From Cytophagales bacterium (GTDB lineage: Bacteria > Bacteroidota > Bacteroidia > Cytophagales > Cyclobacteriaceae): a DNA stretch of 47,894 nt. The stretch covers positions 1-47,894 of the forward strand of contig DAHVFH010000081.1 in the NCBI GenBank assembly GCA_027317105.1, given 5' to 3'. The notes below the pieces were generated by a model. The model was not told the DNA's origin. It did no database searches and worked only from the letters and a program-made list of their open reading frames with translations. Shown one piece after another: positions 44,387 through 47,894 of this stretch. The translations under genes were made by a program, and so were the position numbers. Position 1 is the stretch's first letter, and each line of letters starts with the position of its first letter.

Positions 44387-46396
44387 TTAACGCAATAGTG
44401 AGGTCACCCTGTTCACCACATTGGCAACCGTAAATCCATATTCTTCCATCACCGCTTCACCTGGACCTGATTCGCCAAATTTATCGATGCCTATAATATC
44501 GCCTTCATCCGTAACGTATTTATGCCAACCCAACGATGATCCAGCCTCTACGGCCAGCCGTTTTTTCAATTTCTTGGGCAATATTTTTTCCTTATAGGCA
44601 GCATCCTGCTTCTCAAATAATTCCCACGATGGCATGCTCACCACGCGGGCGGCAATATGTTGTTCCTTCAATTTTTGCTGGGCTGCCATAAGCAACTGAA
44701 CTTCCGAACCCGTGCCAATCAAGATTACCTTCGGTTCAGTTTCGGGCTCTGAAAGAATGTAAGCACCCTTTTCGAGCTCAGAAGCTTTCGTATATTTTTT
44801 CTGGTCGATGACCTCAAGTCCCTGGCGGGTTAACACCAAGGCAACAGGACCATGGGTATGCTCAATGGCCACGCGCCAGGCCTGCACCGTCTCGTTGGCA
44901 TCAGCTGGCCGGATCACCGTCATGTTCGGAATAGACCGCAAGCCAATGAGTTGCTCTATGGGTTGATGCGTAGTGCCATCTTCACCTAGCCCTATGCTAT
45001 CGTGGGTAAAAACGAAGATGGAATGTATTTTCATGATGGCAGCCAGTCGAATCGGAGGCCTCATATAATCTGTAAAGACAAAGAAGCCTGCCCCAAATGG
45101 AATGAGGTATTTACTTAAGGCCATACCGTTGATGATGGAGCCCATGGCATGTTCACGTATGCCAAAATGAAAATTACGCCCATCACGATCGGTGGAAGAG
45201 AAGGATTTATACTTATCCAAATTAGTGTCAGTAGAGGGAGCCAGATCGGCTGCCCCACCAATAAAATTGGGCAAACTATCTGCCATGATATTCATGACTT
45301 TGCCAGACGCCTTCCGTGTTGCTATTTTCTTTTCCGAAGCCTCGAACACAGGCAATTTATCTTTCCAACCTTCAGGGAGTTTTCCTTTGGTAAGCAATTC
45401 ATATTCGCTGGCTAACGCTGGATACTTTTCTTTATACTGATGATATATCTTGTCCCAATCTTCCTCCTTTACTATGCCTTTCTTTCCCGCTTCCTGATAG
45501 TAGTTCAAAACTTCATCTGGCACCTCAAAATATTTTGCCGGATCGAATCCAAAATTTTTCTTTACCAGCTTCACTTCATCTTCGCCTAGCGCAGAACCAT
45601 GGGCGCTTGCCGTATCGACTTTGTTGGGACTGCCATAGCCTATATGCGTCCGGACTTTGATCAGCGAAGGTCGCTCTGTTTCAGCTTGCGCCTTCTTAAA
45701 GGCTGCCGCTAAAGCCTGTATATCATTTCCATCCGGCAGCACTTGCACGTGCCAACCGTAAGCTTCGAAGCGCTTGGCGACATCTTCGTCAAACGTCAGA
45801 TCGGTACTCCCCTCAATCGAAATATGATTATCGTCATACAGATAAATCATATTCCCCAACTTCAGATGTCCGGCCAGCGAAGCCGCTTCAGATGTGACGC
45901 CTTCCATCATATCACCATCGCCACAGATTGAATAAATCTTATAGTCGAAAACATCAAAACCTGGTTTGTTGAAGCGGGCTGCCAAATATTTTTGAGCGAT
46001 GGCAAATCCAACCCCGTTGGCAAATCCTTGCCCTAACGGGCCGGTTGTTACTTCAATTCCGGGTAGCAGGCCATACTCCGGATGCCCCGCTGCTTTGCTA
46101 TGAAGTTGACGGAAGTTCTTGATGTCATCCAATGTGATGGGATAGCCCGTAAGGTACAAAAGGCTATACTGCAGCATGCACGCATGACCTGCCGACAAAA
46201 TAAAGCGGTCGCGGTTGACCCATTCCGGGTTGAGCGGATTATAGTTCATGACCTCCGTCCACAACACATGGCCCACCGGGGCAAGTGCCATGGGCGTGCC
46301 CGGATGGCCAGAATCTGCTTTTTGTACGGCATCGGCCGCTAATACCCTGATCGTATTAATACACGTTTGGACGATAGTTTCTTTAGAACTGCTCAT
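44387..46396 (-). CDS. tkt: transketolase
   Basis: 669 residues, full length. The thiamine-diphosphate-binding motif GDGDMMEGVTSEAASLAGHL begins at residue 159 and continues to DDNHIS. The N-terminal SGHPGTPMALAPVGHVLW and the pyrimidine-domain GLGEDGTTHQPIEQLIGLRS are canonical. It transfers two-carbon units between ketose and aldose phosphates, linking glycolysis to pentose phosphates. It lies 32 bases after the ROK kinase gene and 57 bases before transaldolase, so all are likely co-transcribed. Confidence 0.97.
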   Translation of the reverse strand: MSSSKETIVQTCINTIRVLAADAVQKADSGHPGTPMALAPVGHVLWTEVMNYNPLNPEWVNRDRFILSAGHACMLQYSLLYLTGYPITLDDIKNFRQLHSKAAGHPEYGLLPGIEVTTGPLGQGFANGVGFAIAQKYLAARFNKPGFDVFDYKIYSICGDGDMMEGVTSEAASLAGHLKLGNMIYLYDDNHISIEGSTDLTFDEDVAKRFEAYGWHVQVLPDGNDIQALAAAFKKAQAETERPSLIKVRTHIGYGSPNKVDTASAHGSALGEDEVKLVKKNFGFDPAKYFEVPDEVLNYYQEAGKKGIVKEEDWDKIYHQYKEKYPALASEYELLTKGKLPEGWKDKLPVFEASEKKIATRKASGKVMNIMADSLPNFIGGAADLAPSTDTNLDKYKSFSSTDRDGRNFHFGIREHAMGSIINGMALSKYLIPFGAGFFVFTDYMRPPIRLAAIMKIHSIFVFTHDSIGLGEDGTTHQPIEQLIGLRSIPNMTVIRPADANETVQAWRVAIEHTHGPVALVLTRQGLEVIDQKKYTKASELEKGAYILSEPETEPKVILIGTGSEVQLLMAAQQKLKEQHIAARVVSMPSWELFEKQDAAYKEKILPKKLKKRLAVEAGSSLGWHKYVTDEGDIIGIDKFGESGPGEAVMEEYGFTVANVVNRVTSLLR

Positions 46397-46428
46397 TGTT
46401 AATTTTTAATGATTGTTTTAGTAACCTC

Positions 46429-47175
46429 TTATTTAGTTTTCATGAATAGGTTTTCATCCAAATCCCATAGCTTGGCGCCTCCTTTAATCCCGTCTTTATT
46501 GGTAATGATTTTGATGTTTTTATCGAGCGGGAAATTGATGTTGGCAGAATTTCCGCCACCAATAAACAAGGTATCATAATTGAACACCACTTTTAACATC
46601 TCCACTATTTTCTTCACTCGTAAATTCCATTTTTTAATACCAATTTTTTTAAAAGCATGATCTCCAACATAATCATCGTACGTGTGTTTTTTGGTAATGG
46701 AATGATGTGCTAATTCGAAATGAGGCAGTAGATGCCCGTCTAACAGTAAAGCCGTTCCAAATCCAGTGCCGAGTGTAATCACCATTTCCAGGCCTTTTCC
46801 GCGCACGACAGACAACCCCTGCATGTCTGCATCGTTGGCTATTCGCACAGGCTTATGCAGCGCCTTGCTGATAAGTTTGTTCAGGTTTACTCCTTTCCAC
46901 GCATCATGCCCCAAATTAGGAGCGGTGTACACGATACCTTTTTTTAAGAACCCAGGAAAACCTACGGCAACTTTATTATAATCCTTAAAGTCGGCAACCA
47001 ATCGCACAATTGCGGCTACTATTTTTTCGGGAGTCGCATGCGCAGGGGTCTTCTCTTTTTTGTACTCCTGTAAAAGCGTGCCATCATGATCTAAGATCGT
47101 TGCTTTAATATTTGTTCCCCCAATATCAATGGCCAAGATTTTGTAACCCTTATCGTTGCTTTCGGTGTCTATCAT
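46429..47175 (-). CDS. ppgK: polyphosphate-glucokinase-like ROK-family kinase
   Basis: 248 residues, typical for PpgK. The ATP/phosphate motif AIDIGGTNIKATI starts at residue 15, VAVGFPGFLKKG and NDADMQGL supply the sugar-binding Asp region, LGTGFGTALLLDG is the second phosphate loop, and FELAHHSITKKHTYDDYVG is the PpgK-type segment in place of the common ROK zinc motif. It should phosphorylate glucose, possibly with polyphosphate as well as ATP; the phosphoryl donor cannot be decided by eye. The product feeds the pentose phosphate enzymes encoded downstream. The 234-base region upstream is divergent from the lipoprotein gene at 47410. Confidence 0.87.
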   Translation of the reverse strand: MIDTESNDKGYKILAIDIGGTNIKATILDHDGTLLQEYKKEKTPAHATPEKIVAAIVRLVADFKDYNKVAVGFPGFLKKGIVYTAPNLGHDAWKGVNLNKLISKALHKPVRIANDADMQGLSVVRGKGLEMVITLGTGFGTALLLDGHLLPHFELAHHSITKKHTYDDYVGDHAFKKIGIKKWNLRVKKIVEMLKVVFNYDTLFIGGGNSANINFPLDKNIKIITNKDGIKGGAKLWDLDENLFMKTK

Positions 47176-47352
47176 AAATGTATGTATGGGTGCATTAAAA
47201 TCTTAGTCAATCCAGGCTTTCACTACAATTTAAATTTAACATAATTGAAGGATCAAAGTTGCCCAGCCATCATCCTAAAAGCATTATACAATTTAATTAA
47301 AGTATTACATTATTCGCACTTTCAATAAATTTCGCCAAACTAAATGAAAAGA

Positions 47353-47386
47353 TTGAACTCTAGGAGACTATTTTCGTTTACCTTCG
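47353..47386 (+). promoter_or_regulatory. candidate promoter of the DUF4136-like lipoprotein
   Basis: TTG at 47353-47355 and TACCTTCG at 47379-47386 (one mismatch to TAnnTTTG) are 23 bases apart, at the upper end of the accepted spacing. The ATG follows at 47410. It reads away from the ppgK operon. Confidence 0.35.
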
Positions 47387-47409
47387 TGCTTTAAAACAAT
47401 AATTATCAT

Positions 47410-47894
47410 ATGAAATCATGGATGGGTTTAGTTGTGGCAGCGGTATTGTTGGCAGGGTGCAGCCAAAGGATATACTTCGATACAAGTGTTGACGCCAATT
47501 TCAAATCGTATAAAAAGACTTTCGCTTTTTTACCTCCCGTTGACAGCATAAAGAGTGCACTCTTCGATCATGGTCTTATGAATGAGAATATACGGGTGGC
47601 AATCCTCACAGAAATGAAGAAAAGAAGTTACATGGCCGACACGTTGGCCCCCGAACTACTGGTGAAGTTTCACATCATGGTTGAGCAAAAAGAAAACATC
47701 GTGAATAATTCCACTTTTTCTTACGGTGGCATGGGCATGGGTGGAATGGGCATGGGCGGAATGGGGATGGGATACGGAATGGGCGGTATGATGTACGGAA
47801 TGGGAATGGGTTATGGAATGGGCTATTATAACTATCCCAGTCAAATTTATATGGGCAACGATATTCAAAAGGTTGACTATGAGCAAGGAACTGT
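47410..47894 (+). CDS. DUF4136-like lipoprotein with Gly-Met-rich insert (runs off right edge)
   Basis: The frame opens at the ATG at 47410 and is still open at the window end (161 codons). A lipoprotein signal ends in AVLLAGC, Cys17. The mature start IYFDTSVDANFKSYKKTFAFLPP matches the DUF4136 pattern of Asp-rich start, Tyr-Lys and Leu-Pro-Pro. ELLVKFHIMVEQKEN is the second conserved part. It is then interrupted by a low-complexity stretch of GM, GGM and GYGM units (codons from 47725 to about 47835) before NYPSQIYMGND. Gly/Tyr-rich inserts are known at this place in relatives; the methionine content is unusual. Function is unknown; outer-membrane attachment is likely. Confidence 0.85.
   Translation, partial: MKSWMGLVVAAVLLAGCSQRIYFDTSVDANFKSYKKTFAFLPPVDSIKSALFDHGLMNENIRVAILTEMKKRSYMADTLAPELLVKFHIMVEQKENIVNNSTFSYGGMGMGGMGMGGMGMGYGMGGMMYGMGMGYGMGYYNYPSQIYMGNDIQKVDYEQGT

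Noticed and set aside
47656..47886. His-rich minus-strand frame at the right edge
   Set aside because: It is the complement of the Gly-Met-rich insert of the lipoprotein; the composition is a by-product of that repeat.

Overview
This window looks like a chromosome segment from a Bacteroidota bacterium, probably of the Cytophagia type. Three signs point there. Two proteins end in type IX secretion (T9SS) C-terminal sorting domains with the YPNP motif. Several genes have Bacteroidota-style -7 elements (TAnnTTTG) and lack obvious Shine-Dalgarno sequences. The gene complement (Wza/Wzc-type exporter, TrpF-like paralog, LpxH-like/MurG-like pair) also fits. The genus cannot be determined from the sequence alone. 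Nearly every gene lies on the minus strand; the exceptions are a TrpF-like gene and a lipoprotein that runs off the right edge.

Positions 1-21454 (minus) are one long, tightly packed surface-polysaccharide locus, read right to left. It starts with an outer-membrane export lipoprotein (Wza-like) and a tyrosine-kinase chain-length regulator (Wzc-like) with a Gly-Tyr tail. Next come GDP-L-fucose synthase, an asparagine-synthase-like amidotransferase, a GT4 glycosyltransferase, and an ABC polysaccharide exporter whose ATPase has an extra C-terminal domain (Wzm/Wzt). A CDP-sugar block follows (rfbF, rfbG, an RfbC-type epimerase, a TylC3-type C-methyltransferase), then a perosamine-synthase-like aminotransferase paired with a PglD-like N-acyltransferase. 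The locus ends in a series of methyltransferases and glycosyltransferases, including a GT11 alpha-1,2-fucosyltransferase. Together these genes predict a fucosylated, methylated polysaccharide with at least one 3-C-methyl-branched 6-deoxy sugar and an N-acylated 4-amino-4,6-dideoxy sugar, exported by an ABC pathway. gmd, the final 4-ketoreductase of the CDP branch and the initiating glycosyltransferase are not visible here.

Positions 21526-27272 hold an ABC half-exporter with an acidic tail, a cluster of short dispersed repeats, a lipoprotein plus subtilisin-like T9SS cargo protease in overlapping frames, a divergent TrpF-like gene with its own terminator, and a broken PIN-domain toxin gene. 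Positions 27279-39983 are one gene for a 4234-residue secreted T9SS protein built from about five long repeat units. This is the most striking object outside the polysaccharide locus.

Positions 40471-47175 are core metabolism and envelope genes: a MurG-like glycosyltransferase with an LpxH-like phosphoesterase, then an operon of polyphosphate-glucokinase-like ROK kinase, transketolase, transaldolase and a HAD phosphatase. This operon links glucose phosphorylation to the non-oxidative pentose phosphate pathway. The right edge holds a partial DUF4136-like lipoprotein with a Gly-Met-rich insert. I saw no rRNA, tRNA, CRISPR array or insertion sequence.
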